From contig NZ_QOLA01000027.1 of NCBI RefSeq assembly GCF_003324565.1, forward strand, positions 33,891 through 97,890: a stretch of 64,000 bases of DNA, in the 5' to 3' direction. The notes beneath the pieces were generated by a model. The model worked only from the letters and a program-made list of their open reading frames with translations, was not told the origin of the DNA and did not search any database. The DNA comes from Streptomyces sp. SDr-06 (GTDB lineage Bacteria > Actinomycetota > Actinomycetes > Streptomycetales > Streptomycetaceae). The translations under genes were made by a program, and so were the position numbers. This document shows positions 51,124 through 58,714 of this stretch, piece after piece; position 1 is the first letter of the stretch, and each line of letters opens with the position of its first letter.

Positions 51124-51573
51124 CTACACGGGCACGATCAGTCGCGGTTTCCCTTGCTCTGCCGTGTAGTTGAGGGTCTGCCACGTCCCGCCTGTCGGCT
51201 CGTCGGCATGCGGGAAGCCGATGGTCATGGAGGCATGGTCGACCATCCACCGGTTCCGGGCGTGGTAGGCATGGGTGCCCAGCTCGGCCGCTCCCAGCTC
51301 GACGATCTCCTTGATGCGGTCCCTCGTCCGGGCGATGGCCTGTCGGGCGTCGGCAGGCTGCTGTGTCACTGTCCCGGGGGTAACGACGGTAAGCCTGGCG
51401 CCGGTGTTTCCGGCGAGCCAGAGCAGGGTCAGGCTGTCGATGCCCTTGGCGCCGCCCATGTAGAAGTGGGCGCCGGTCGCGAAGGGCCGCAGGTAGGCCT
51501 CGAAGAGGCTGGCGTAATCGTCGAGGCTGCGATGTCCGGTCTCGCGTGTGCCCGTGATCGCCACCGTCCGCAT
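51124..51573 (-). CDS. SLOG/DprA-like nucleotide-binding protein
   Basis: 149 residues: VAITGTRETGHRSLDDYASL, the glycine-rich GAHFYMGGAKGIDSLTLLWL and IGFPHADEPTGGTWQTLNYT. The T-G-T-R and G-G-A-K-G-I-D motifs belong to the SLOG Rossmann superfamily (DprA, LOG), which binds nucleotides and appears in defence-associated signalling. ATG 51573 follows ACGGAGTTGATC. It faces the operon beginning at 51637 across 63 bp. Confidence 0.85.
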   Translation of the reverse strand: MRTVAITGTRETGHRSLDDYASLFEAYLRPFATGAHFYMGGAKGIDSLTLLWLAGNTGARLTVVTPGTVTQQPADARQAIARTRDRIKEIVELGAAELGTHAYHARNRWMVDHASMTIGFPHADEPTGGTWQTLNYTAEQGKPRLIVPV

Positions 51574-51583
51574 GATCAACTCC

Positions 51584-51633
51584 GTGTCATAGGGTGTCAT
51601 ATCCCGCCCAGCCTGCCCTGTTGAGATCGTCTC
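51584..51633. promoter_or_regulatory. Shared regulatory region of the SLOG and prim-pol-like operons
   Basis: GTGTCATA occurs twice with a 10-bp spacing (51584-51591 and 51594-51601). The palindrome GAGA-TCG-TCTC occupies 51623-51633, ending just before ATG 51637. These could be sites for the XRE regulator encoded downstream on the minus strand. Confidence 0.4.
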
Positions 51634-51636
51634 TAC

Positions 51637-51900
51637 ATGGACACCGACCTGCAGAAACTCGCAGGCCACCTGCAGAAACGCGGACTCTGCGCCGCCCTCG
51701 ACGACAGCGAGACCACCCTGCGGACGGCCAACCCCCTCAGCGCACACCTCACCGAGCAGATTGCCACGACTGAGGGGCGCTACATCACCTCGTTCGGTTA
51801 CGAAATCGGCGAGCGCGGCCACGAGGCCAGCTGCGCCGAGCGCATCGCCCACATCCTCGCCGTACCCGTCCAGACCGGTCCGCGAGAGAAGGCGTCGTGA
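51637..51900 (+). CDS. Small hypothetical protein in the prim-pol-like operon
   Basis: 87 residues: DTDLQKLAGHLQKRGLCAAL, LRTANPLSAHLTEQIATTEG, YITSFGYEIGERGHEASCAE and RIAHILAVPVQ. It is a mixed fold with two cysteines and is conserved beside the next gene in Streptomyces as far as I recall. ATG 51637 lies after the palindrome. Its stop overlaps the next start (GTGA), so it is co-translated. Function unknown. Confidence 0.78.
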   Translation: MDTDLQKLAGHLQKRGLCAALDDSETTLRTANPLSAHLTEQIATTEGRYITSFGYEIGERGHEASCAERIAHILAVPVQTGPREKAS

Positions 51901-52385
51901 GCAGCACAACCGACACCGCACAGAGAGAAGCCGTGACCGCGTGGCTGGCCGAGAGCCTGAACCGGCCCGGCAACGCCCGCCAGGAGTGGGAGGAAAGCCA
52001 TGTCGCGGTCCTCGCTCTCGGGCGCCGCTTCTCAGCCGTCCGCCTGACTGAGGAGCTGGTCCATGCCGTGGCTGCGGCCGAGGGCGCGAGCGCGATCACG
52101 GTCCTGCGCACGCTGAACGGCCCCGTCATCCACGACCCGTACGGCCACCGCTTCTATGCCCTGGTGCCGTCCTCGCCGGGCTCGGACCTCGGCCCGTACG
52201 CACAGCACTTGGGGCTTGGCCACTACGTGGGCGTTCCGCGCGTCGGCGACCACGAGCCGGACGGGACCCACGCCAGCTACTGGGCCGTCCCCATGCGGGC
52301 GCCCGGCCACCTGTGCGACCCGGGCCGCGTGGTCGCGCTGATCGAGGCCGGCGCCGCAGCGCTCGACAGCGGAGACGAGTCGTGA
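51897..52385 (+). CDS. Prim-pol-like N-terminal domain protein
   Basis: 162 residues. The second half, LNGPVIHDPYGHRFYALVPS, LGHYVGVPRVGDHEPDGT, SYWAVPMRAPGHLCDP, matches small Streptomyces proteins related to the bifunctional primase-polymerase N-terminal domain. The catalytic acidic triad cannot be traced with certainty, so it may be an inactive, nucleotide-binding relative. GTG 51897 overlaps the previous stop and its own stop overlaps the next gene. It is in a three-gene operon opposite an SLOG protein. Confidence 0.75.
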   Translation: MSSTTDTAQREAVTAWLAESLNRPGNARQEWEESHVAVLALGRRFSAVRLTEELVHAVAAAEGASAITVLRTLNGPVIHDPYGHRFYALVPSSPGSDLGPYAQHLGLGHYVGVPRVGDHEPDGTHASYWAVPMRAPGHLCDPGRVVALIEAGAAALDSGDES

Positions 52386-52561
52386 CCCAGTCCCGGACCA
52401 GTCCGGCCTACGTGACGCCCGAGTGCCGCGAGGCCCACAAACTTGGCTGGGCCAAGGGCCACTCGCACTGTCCAGGCCCGCTCGACGTACGGCAGCGTTC
52501 GGGACCGGTGCCCCTCGAAGTCCTCCAGTGCGCCTGCCCCTGCCACGGCAGGGCCCGTTGA
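52382..52561 (+). CDS. Small Cys-rich hypothetical protein
   Basis: 59 residues with C18 and a CACPCH motif near the end, plus HKLGWAKGHSHCPGPL, enough ligands for a small zinc-binding fold. GTG 52382 overlaps the stop of the prim-pol-like gene (GTGA). It is the last gene of the operon; a branched hairpin follows. Function unknown. Confidence 0.72.
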   Translation: MTQSRTSPAYVTPECREAHKLGWAKGHSHCPGPLDVRQRSGPVPLEVLQCACPCHGRAR

Positions 52562-52563
52562 CT

Positions 52564-52612
52564 CCCCGTCCCAGCCGACCAACTCCCTGGCAGGAGTGCG
52601 GCCGGGACGGGG
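52564..52612 (+). terminator. Branched hairpin terminator
   Basis: CCCCGTCCC (52564-52572) pairs with GGGACGGGG (52604-52612), enclosing a second stem ACTCC/GGAGT (52582-52597). It begins 2 bp after the stop of the Cys-rich gene. Confidence 0.7.
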
Positions 52613-52897
52613 GTCCGCACCGCACCTCCATCCACTGAACGGAGGCACGACGTGAGATCCCACGTCCCTTCCTCACGCAACGACAGAGAAAGGCACACGC
52701 AGGTCACACCTGGCCGTGGCAGTCCCGCACACGGAGGCTGCCGGTGAAGTGAGGTGTTCGGCGCTTTGCAGCGCTGCCCGGACCAACCCGTACCAGGCCG
52801 TGTCTTCGCGTGTCCTCGATCTTCACGTCAACCAACCCAGCGCCCGGCGCCACTCGCAGACCGGGTCGTTTGAGAGGGGGCTGCGGGGAGCGGGGGC

Positions 52898-53278
52898 TCA
52901 GTCGCCATGGGCCACCGGCTCGGGGTCTGCGTCGAGCGCATCGAGTACTGCGTCGCCGTTCGCTCTCGCCCACTCGGTCAGCATGTGGATCGGATCGATC
53001 AGTGTCTCCCCGAGCGGGGTGAGCTCGTACTCGACGCGGGGCGGCACCTCGGCGTAGGCGTGGCGGCGGATGAGTCCGTGCGCCTCGAGCCGGCGGAGGG
53101 TCTGGGTGAGCATCTTGCGGGAGATGCCGCCGATCATCTCGATCAGCTGGCCATGGCGGACCGGGCCCCTGCTGAGGCCGTAGAGCACGACGACCGTCCA
53201 CTTGTCGGCGATCAGCTCGACCGCCAGACGCGCCGGACAGTCGGCGAGAAAGGATTCCCCGGGACCGAAACCGCTCAT
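52898..53278 (-). CDS. HxlR-family transcriptional regulator
   Basis: 126 residues of the HxlR winged-helix type: DCPARLAVELIADKWTVVVL (the conserved Lys-Trp pair), LYGLSRGPVRHGQLIEMIGG, ISRKMLTQTLRRLEAHGLIR and VEYELTPLGETLID. ATG 53278 faces the quinone oxidoreductase gene across 118 bp that include tandem 15-bp repeats. These regulators usually sense electrophiles and control detoxifying oxidoreductases, so the divergent oxidoreductase is the likely target. Confidence 0.93.
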   Translation of the reverse strand: MSGFGPGESFLADCPARLAVELIADKWTVVVLYGLSRGPVRHGQLIEMIGGISRKMLTQTLRRLEAHGLIRRHAYAEVPPRVEYELTPLGETLIDPIHMLTEWARANGDAVLDALDADPEPVAHGD

Positions 53279-53280
53279 GG

Positions 53281-53310
53281 CGCCAAAGGTACCTGCGCCG
53301 AAGGTACCTG
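53281..53310. promoter_or_regulatory. 15-bp tandem repeat, candidate HxlR operator
   Basis: CGCCAAAGGTACCTG (53281-53295) and CGCCGAAGGTACCTG (53296-53310) differ by one base and each contains the palindrome GGTACC. The pair lies just upstream of the HxlR start and within the divergent promoter. Farther on, AAGCCC-type heptamers repeat at 53360-53385. Confidence 0.55.
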
Positions 53311-53396
53311 CTGGTTCCTATCACCTTCCTAGCCTGGGTCCTCTCCCCCTTCCGAAGCGCAAAGCCCAAAGCCCAAAGCCCGAAGCCAGGAGAGTC

Positions 53397-54326
53397 ATGC
53401 GAGTCATCACCCAGCAGACGCTCGGCGGTCCCGAGGTGCTCACCATCGTGGACGCGCCCGAGCCCCAGCCCCTTCCGACCGAGGTCCTCGTCCGTGTCAA
53501 GGCGATCGGGCTGAACCCGCTGGAGGCGCGCCTACGCGCCGGCGAGTTCCCGCTGATCGGCCGGCCGCCGTTCATCCTGGGCTGGGACATCAGCGGCGTG
53601 GTCGAGGAGGCACCGGGGACATGGCGGCTCAGGCCCGGCGACGAGGTGTTCGGGATGCCGCTGTTCCCGCGGGCGGCGAGCGCATACGCCGAGGTCGTGT
53701 CGGCCCCCGCGTTGCACCTGGCACGCAAGCCGGCGTCGCTCTCGCACGTCGAGGCGTCGGCGCTGCCGGTCGTCGGGCTGACGGCGTGGCAGGGCCTCGT
53801 CGACCTCGGCGGCGTGCGGGAGGGCGACCGCGTCCTGGTCCACGGCGGCGGTGGCGGGGTCGGCCACGTCGCGATCCAGATCGCGAAAGCGCTCGGCGCG
53901 CACGTGATCACCACCGCCAGCGGATCCAAGCGGAAGTTCGTCGAGGGGTTCGGCGCCGACGAGGTGATCGACTACACGGCGGTCGACTTCACCGAGGCGG
54001 TCCGCGACATCGACGTCGTGCTCGACACGATCGGTGGCGACACCGTCTACCGGTCGCTCGAAGTGCTCCGCCCGGGCGGTCATTTGGTGACGGCCGTCGC
54101 CGAGGAGGATTCGGAGCTCATCGCCAGGTACGAGGCGGCCGGCATGCGCTTCAGCGGCATCGCGGTCGAACCCGATCCGGTCGCCCTGCGAGGTCTCGTC
54201 GACCTCGTCGAACAGGGCAGGCTCCGGGTCCACGTGCAGGAGACGTTCCCGTTCGAGCGCGTCGCCGATGCGCACCGGCTGCTCGACGGCGGTCACCTCC
54301 AGGGCAAGCTCGTCCTCACCGTCTGA
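53397..54326 (+). CDS. Zinc-independent quinone oxidoreductase (MDR superfamily)
   Basis: 309 residues: GroES-like N-terminal domain (GLNPLEARLRAGEFPLIGRP, FILGWDISGVVEE) and Rossmann domain (DRVLVHGGGGGVGHVAIQIA, ALGAHVITTAS), with a DTIGGDTVYRSLEVLRPGG segment. The catalytic-zinc ligands of alcohol dehydrogenases are missing, as in NADPH:quinone reductases. ATG 53397 follows CCAGGAGAG. It is divergent from the HxlR gene and probably de-repressed by quinones or electrophiles. Confidence 0.93.
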   Translation: MRVITQQTLGGPEVLTIVDAPEPQPLPTEVLVRVKAIGLNPLEARLRAGEFPLIGRPPFILGWDISGVVEEAPGTWRLRPGDEVFGMPLFPRAASAYAEVVSAPALHLARKPASLSHVEASALPVVGLTAWQGLVDLGGVREGDRVLVHGGGGGVGHVAIQIAKALGAHVITTASGSKRKFVEGFGADEVIDYTAVDFTEAVRDIDVVLDTIGGDTVYRSLEVLRPGGHLVTAVAEEDSELIARYEAAGMRFSGIAVEPDPVALRGLVDLVEQGRLRVHVQETFPFERVADAHRLLDGGHLQGKLVLTV

Positions 54327-54336
54327 TCCCGTGGCC

Positions 54337-54358
54337 GGGCCTCGCGTGACCGAGGCCC
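54337..54358 (+). terminator. Hairpin terminator after the quinone oxidoreductase
   Basis: GGGCCTCG (54337-54344) pairs perfectly with CGAGGCCC (54351-54358) across a 6-nt loop, 10 bp after the stop. Confidence 0.65.
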
Positions 54359-54972
54359 CGCCGAGGTGTCCTCTGAGTCCCCACAGGCCGGCTTCGGCCT
54401 TCGTCTTAACGAACCGAGTGGGCCTGTCTCATCCAACTCAGTCCTCGCAGGTCACCGTCATGCGGACGCCGAACTTCACTTCCCCTGCGGGCGCCTTGGG
54501 GCCCACGAATGCAAAGATGCCCGTGTCCCGGCGGTGTTCGCAGGGACACGAGCCTTCGCTGTACTGGTCATGAGGTCAGGGCGCCCAGGTTGCGGGCGCT
54601 CCGTCGTCGGGGTTGGGAAGGTCACCGACCGCCGACTGGGCGGCTGGGTGACGCAGGGCGGTGACCGCCAGGGCGCCGGGCTCCGCGCTGGGAGCCCAGA
54701 CCATCCGCCAGGTGCCGTCCCCGTGGCAGGCGCACCTATGGTCCGGATGCTTGTGGTCGGGGTTTGCGGTTGACCGTTACCCCCTTCCTCAGCTGGTTGT
54801 CGATCGCCCCGAGGGGGTGGCGGTCAGGTGAGTGACCGCCCCTGGCTGCCTCAAGTTCTTCTGTGGCCGATGTCCGGCGGCCGACTCGTTGCTCACACCA
54901 GGGTGACGTGCATGCCAGCCTCGGCCAAGACCTCGCGTCATCGCTGTCGCCAGCAAGGCTGCGGGCCGCGCC
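54359..54972. other. Intergenic region without a supported gene
   Basis: Six-frame reading shows only GC-rich shadow frames. No Shine-Dalgarno plus convincing protein was found. Confidence 0.5.
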
Positions 54973-55040
54973 GTGGTGCGCGGTCTGCGGATCCTGCCGC
55001 CCGGCGCTGCACCAGTGCCTGGTCCGGCCTATGTTGTCCC

Positions 55041-55157
55041 GGCAGACCCGGCAGACCCGGCAGACCCGGCAGACCCGGCAGACCCGGCAGACCCGGCAGA
55101 CCCGGCAGACCCGGCAGACCCGGCAGACCCGGCAGACCCGGCAGTCCCGGCAGACCC
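55041..55157 (+). repeat. 9-bp tandem repeat array, 13 units
   Basis: GGCAGACCC repeats perfectly 11 times (55041-55139), then once as GGCAGTCCC and once perfectly again. Read in frame from 54973 it encodes (Pro-Ala-Asp)n; the other strand would give a Gly-Leu-Pro collagen-like repeat. The unit length keeps every frame open, so coding status is unclear. Confidence 0.9.
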
Positions 55158-55581
55158 AGCCCCGACCGCACGCACCGGTCCGGTCAGGATCAGGGAGACG
55201 GCGTGCGAGGGCTACCGCCGCGCGCTCGCCGCGCACCAACTGGTCGCGCGGCCAAGCCGGGTTGACCCGGGCATCGCGAAGGCGGAGGAGCGGCGGACCG
55301 CCGCGATGCGCGAGCTGTCGCGCCGGGCGTTCCCCGAGCCCGACGTCGTCGCGGACGATGCGCCGGCGCCGATCGAGCAGGCCCGCGCACAGCCCCGCCG
55401 CCAGGCCGTGGCGACCGAGGCTGCCGCGCTGCGCCGGGCCCGCGGGAGAAGGCTGGTCGTTGGACGAAGCCGCAGCGCCTGGGGCAGACGGCGTGACAGG
55501 CTGTCCGAGGTGAGTGGCTTCGGACCAGAGCGTTGTTTCACCAGCACACCTGGCGCCGCAGGGCGCGGAAGGAGACCACCG
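55158..55581 (+). other. Gene-like remnant downstream of the 9-bp repeats
   Basis: In frame with the repeats, this region reads RETACEGYRRALAAHQLVAR, PSRVDPGIAKAEERRTAAMR, ELSRRAFPEPDVVADDAPAP and a helical Arg-rich end. It resembles a helical domain common in Streptomyces plasmid- or phage-type hypotheticals. It is continuous with the next gene without a stop, but has no start except GTG 54973 before the repeats. It may be the truncated end of a lost gene. Confidence 0.4.
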
Positions 55582-56001
55582 GTGTCGAAGAAGAAAAAGG
55601 CCGCCATCCGTCGGCGGCAGGCCAAGCAGCGCAGCTTCCAGGTCCGATACCCCCACTACGTTGCTTGCCGGCCGGAGGAGATCCTGCGGGAGCTCGGGGC
55701 GCAGCGGACATCAGAACTGGAGAAGATCTACAGGGCGCCCCTGCAGAAGGCGGACCTGGAGCTGGAGAAGTTGCTGCGTGCGGGGCGGTTCACCGTCGTG
55801 GACTCCGCTCACCCTGAGGGGCGTACCTGGACGATGGACGAATACCTGGCCTCCTGGAACGAGGATTTGGCTCAGGACGCCCGCAGGAACCATGAAGAGC
55901 CGGATTTCATGGACGCTGCCGAGCTCATGGAAATCCTTCACCACAACCATGCCGTTGGAGCGTTATGGCTGACCGGCGACCTCACTTTCCACCGGTCTTG
56001 A
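55582..56001 (+). CDS. Conserved hypothetical protein with basic N-terminus
   Basis: 139 residues from GTG 55582, which follows GGAAGGAG. The start is strongly basic (SKKKKAAIRRRQAKQRSFQV), then RPEEILRELGAQRTSELEKI, LELEKLLRAGRFTVVDSAHP and an acidic C-terminal helix around FMDAAELMEILHHNHAVGAL. It might bind nucleic acid by its basic end. No known family is recognised. Confidence 0.72.
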   Translation: MSKKKKAAIRRRQAKQRSFQVRYPHYVACRPEEILRELGAQRTSELEKIYRAPLQKADLELEKLLRAGRFTVVDSAHPEGRTWTMDEYLASWNEDLAQDARRNHEEPDFMDAAELMEILHHNHAVGALWLTGDLTFHRS

Positions 56002-56061
56002 GTGCCAAGCGCGTGGCGTTAGTGATGCGCCGGTAGGGATGCCTCAACCGGCGAGCGCCCC

Positions 56062-56187
56062 GGCATCTGCGGGCCGGGGGAGCGGTTCGGCCTCATCACG
56101 GTGCATGTGTACGCGGCCCCTGACGTGCCGACCGGGCAGACGATCCTCAGCGCCTTGGAGCGCGCACGCATCATGCAGGGCCTGTAG
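56062..56187 (+). pseudogene. 3' fragment of a gene
   Basis: The last 36 codons read GERFGLITVHVYAAPDVPTG, QTILSALERARIMQGL and a TAG at 56185-56187. This looks like the true end of a protein. The frame is closed upstream by a stop at about 56032, so only a fragment survives. A very strong hairpin follows. Confidence 0.5.
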
Positions 56188-56195
56188 TGGCAAGC

Positions 56196-56243
56196 GAGGC
56201 GACGGGGGCATAGGCGATCCTGCGCCTATGCCCCCGTCGCCTC
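56196..56243. terminator. Perfect 21-bp hairpin, bidirectional terminator
   Basis: Bases 56196-56216 and 56223-56243 are perfect inverses around the 6-nt loop ATCCTG. It lies between the 3' gene fragment on the plus strand and the end of the secreted protein gene on the minus strand, so it can end transcription from both sides. Confidence 0.85.
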
Positions 56244-56297
56244 TCGTGTCTTCTTCACCTCTGGCAGGTATTCAGGGGCAAGGAGGACACATGGCGC

Positions 56298-56654
56298 TCA
56301 GATCGCGTAGCAGTCCGTCCAGTCGCTGGGCTGCGACTTGGGCACAGTGCAAATCACCGTCTGATCGAGGTGGCGGCCATTGTGTTCCCCCACCCCCCGA
56401 ACTGCTACGTCACCCTTCCACCAGACACCGTTGATGCGGGTCCAGGGGTTGGGAGTCGCAATCCAGCCCGTGCAGTAGTAGGTACCGTTTTGGTTATGGC
56501 CGCATGCCTGGATGTAGTCCGCATAGTTCGTGTGAACGGTGAGGTGCTGGCCGTTCGTTGCAGCGCTTGCGGGCGAGGCCCCGAGCACTGCGGCCGCGCC
56601 AAGCCCGAGGACAGCAGCCCCCAGAGCCGCGCTCCTCTTCAGATGGAATGTCAC
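56298..56654 (-). CDS. Small secreted hypothetical protein
   Basis: 118 residues from GTG 56654, which follows GGGGAGGATTTGC. A signal peptide spans about 1-31 (LKRSAALGAAVLGLGAAAVL, ASA cleavage). The mature part has four cysteines (IQACGHNQNGTYYCTGW, TVICTVPKS, DCYAI) suited to two disulfides and several Trp and Asn residues. It recalls small Streptomyces extracellular proteins of unknown role. A very strong terminator lies 55 bp beyond its stop. Confidence 0.85.
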   Translation of the reverse strand: MTFHLKRSAALGAAVLGLGAAAVLGASPASAATNGQHLTVHTNYADYIQACGHNQNGTYYCTGWIATPNPWTRINGVWWKGDVAVRGVGEHNGRHLDQTVICTVPKSQPSDWTDCYAI

Positions 56655-56799
56655 GCAAATCCTCCCCGTAGTTGCCGGAACATCATTCCGGCCTTGAAGC
56701 CCCCGTCTTCGAATTCCCGAAGACTGCGGCCCCATTGACTGATCGGCACGCTACCCAGCCTGACTTGCACGGCGAATCCATCACGGGGTGGAGTTCCGT

Positions 56800-56840
56800 G
56801 TAAACCCAGGGCGTACCTCGGGCGTAGATAGGTAAACCCA
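56800..56840. promoter_or_regulatory. Direct repeats upstream of the secreted protein gene
   Basis: GTAAACCCA occurs at 56800-56808 and again at 56832-56840, 32 bp apart. They lie 145-190 bp before the secreted protein start and might be regulator binding sites. No promoter boxes were assigned. Confidence 0.35.
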
Positions 56841-57019
56841 CGCGGTTCACGAGTCAGAGGATCAAGTCGATCGGCGACTGGACGCGAGCCCCCACCGTCG
56901 GGGACGCGCTCGTGTAACTGATCGTTTCGGAATTCCGTCCTGCGGAGACGCCAGTGGCCCAGGGAACAATCCCTGCAACCATGGGCTCAGGGGGATGCGG
57001 GCGGTGGGCCCCGGTGCGC

Positions 57020-57229
57020 GACGGCGTCGACAACGCGATGGAGATCCTCGTGGAGATCGCCGCAGACGAGAAAGAGGCCCCCGGACCCAGGGCGAAGCCG
57101 TCGGCTGCCTGTTGACCGAGCACTGCCCCCCCTCACACCGACCCGGCGGACCAGGGCATCCTGGAGCCGCTGTTCAAGCTGGCGGAGGAAGTCCCGTTCG
57201 GGATCGCCCGGGACATCAAGAGCCGCTGA
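57020..57229 (+). pseudogene. Frameshifted small hypothetical gene
   Basis: The frame around ATG 57038 reads NAMEILVEIAADEKEAPGP and ends at TGA 57114-57116. A second frame carries on with DPADQGILEPLFKLAEEVPF and GIARDIKSR to a TGA at 57227-57229. Together they look like one small helical protein split by a shift. No family is known. Confidence 0.4.
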
Positions 57230-57244
57230 CCCCAGCGTCGTCGC

Positions 57245-57538
57245 TCAGTCCTGTGGCGCCGCGCCGGGCAGTTCGCCGACGAAGCCCCACCACTGCTGGA
57301 TGGTCCACACGGCGACGCTGGAGCGGTCCGTGGACATCCGAAGCCACACTTCTTCACCGCCGGGCATGAGGGCCACCTCCAGGTGCGGGTCGTCCCATGT
57401 GCCCATCGGGTACATCCACTCGATGCCGTCGGGCCAGGTCCGCATCGCCACCGTGCGCACGCTCAGCGCCGCGGCCAAGGCGTCCAGCGCCGCCTTGGGG
57501 ATCCGCACTTCGGCCGGCTCCCGCTCAATCCCTGCCAC
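57245..57538 (-). CDS. Small conserved hypothetical protein
   Basis: 97 residues: EREPAEVRIPKAALDALAAA, VAMRTWPDGIEWMYPMGTWD, DPHLEVALMPGGEEVWLRMS and SVAVWTIQQWWGFVGELPG. It has many Trp and a compact alpha/beta look. GTG 57538 follows GGGAGGGGCC. It begins 29 bp after the upstream gene on the same strand, so the two probably form an operon. Function unknown. Confidence 0.75.
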   Translation of the reverse strand: MAGIEREPAEVRIPKAALDALAAALSVRTVAMRTWPDGIEWMYPMGTWDDPHLEVALMPGGEEVWLRMSTDRSSVAVWTIQQWWGFVGELPGAAPQD

Positions 57539-57567
57539 CTCAGGCCCCTCCCGGTAGGTGTCCTACG

Positions 57568-58086
57568 TCAGTCCTGCGAAGCGCCCATGGACTTGAAGGT
57601 TTCGCGCATCAACTGGTCGATGGTGCCCGGCCGCTCGACGAGGGAGTCGAAGAGATCCGCGAGCAGCCACAGCACGAAGCCGTGAACCAGGGCCTCCTGC
57701 GGCTCAATCGTCCCGAACCGGTCGCGCCAGGCGACGGTGTCCATGCCCATGGCGGCGGCCATGAGGACTCCGGTGGCCATCGGCACCTGCTCCGGGTCGG
57801 CCATCTCGAAGGTGGGCAGCTTGCGGATCACCGCGGGGATGAGTTCGCCCAGCGGATCGAGGCGCTTCCCACCGCCGGGCGGCTCGGCGATCAGGTAGCC
57901 GGTCAAGACGCCCACCAGGAACACCGTGCCCCGAGAGATCTCCTCACGCCCTACGGAGTCCACCGCGGCCTCCACCCGCTGCTGCGCCTCCTGGCGCTCC
58001 TTGACGGCCGTCCGCTTCTCCAGGACGCGGTAGGCGTCCCACGCCGCCCGGACCGCCTCGTCCACCACCACGCCGTCGCTGCTCAT
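57568..58086 (-). CDS. Hypothetical protein
   Basis: 172 residues from ATG 58086: a charged helical start (VRAAWDAYRVLEKRTAVKER, QEAQQRVEAAVDSVG), a moderately hydrophobic stretch SRGTVFLVGVLTGYLIAEPP, and helices including VPMATGVLMAAAMGMDTVAW and LVHGFVLWLLADLFDSLVER. It may associate with the membrane through the hydrophobic segment. No family is recognised. It is the first gene of a two-gene operon. Confidence 0.7.
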   Translation of the reverse strand: MSSDGVVVDEAVRAAWDAYRVLEKRTAVKERQEAQQRVEAAVDSVGREEISRGTVFLVGVLTGYLIAEPPGGGKRLDPLGELIPAVIRKLPTFEMADPEQVPMATGVLMAAAMGMDTVAWRDRFGTIEPQEALVHGFVLWLLADLFDSLVERPGTIDQLMRETFKSMGASQD

Positions 58087-58428
58087 GCAAGCGACCGTAG
58101 ACGAGACGACTTGATCCGCGAAGACATGGAGCAACCGGGACCCCCGCTTCCGGCGGGGACCTATCACGCTCACAGGCCGCTTCCCCAGGTAGCCGCGGTG
58201 AACGATGAGGCGGTGAGGCGGAGCTCGCGCCCTGTGCTCCCGCACGCCGTAAGCCACTGTGCGATCCTGTGTGGATGCCGGCGGACGATCCGGTCAGGTC
58301 CGATGGCTTTGTGCCATTCGTCGGCAACCCACCTCCAGCATCACTGCGGTGCCGCTACACAAGAAGATGGGCGGCAACATCCAGCCGCCCCAGAGGTGAA
58401 TGCCAGTCGGTGGGGGAGGACAGGACGA

Positions 58429-58638
58429 TTGCTGACCATCAACGTGGCGGTGCTGCTCGCAGTCATCGTGTTCTTCCGGCTGCGGCGACGTACCCAGGCC
58501 CGCAGCCGGAACGAGGAGCGAACCACCGCCGTCATCATCCTGGCGCTGGGCGTCTTGATCGCGCCCACCCCGGCGGGCCAGGGGCTCGTGCACATCCTGG
58601 AACAGCTGGCGAGCGGTGTCACCCAGGCCAGCCGATGA
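58429..58638 (+). CDS. Small membrane protein
   Basis: 69 residues from TTG 58429, which follows GGGGGAGGA at 58412-58420. Two hydrophobic segments are present: LTINVAVLLAVIVFFRL and TTAVIILALGVLIAPT, separated by a basic loop (RRRTQARSRNEER). It lies 76 bp upstream of the Mrr-like nuclease and may be in the same transcript. Similar two-helix proteins accompany plasmid or mobile functions in Streptomyces, but the role is unknown. Confidence 0.6.
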   Translation: MLTINVAVLLAVIVFFRLRRRTQARSRNEERTTAVIILALGVLIAPTPAGQGLVHILEQLASGVTQASR

Positions 58639-58714
58639 GTCCTCGCACGCGTACGGGCCGGACGGCGCCCGTGGGTGCGCAGTGCGGGGCACGGGCTGGG
58701 GGAGCGGGGGAGTG

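Noticed and set aside
54938..55171. Collagen-like (Gly-Leu-Pro)n minus-strand ORF
   Set aside because: A by-product of the 9-bp repeat, which keeps all frames open; no ribosome site or secretion signal.
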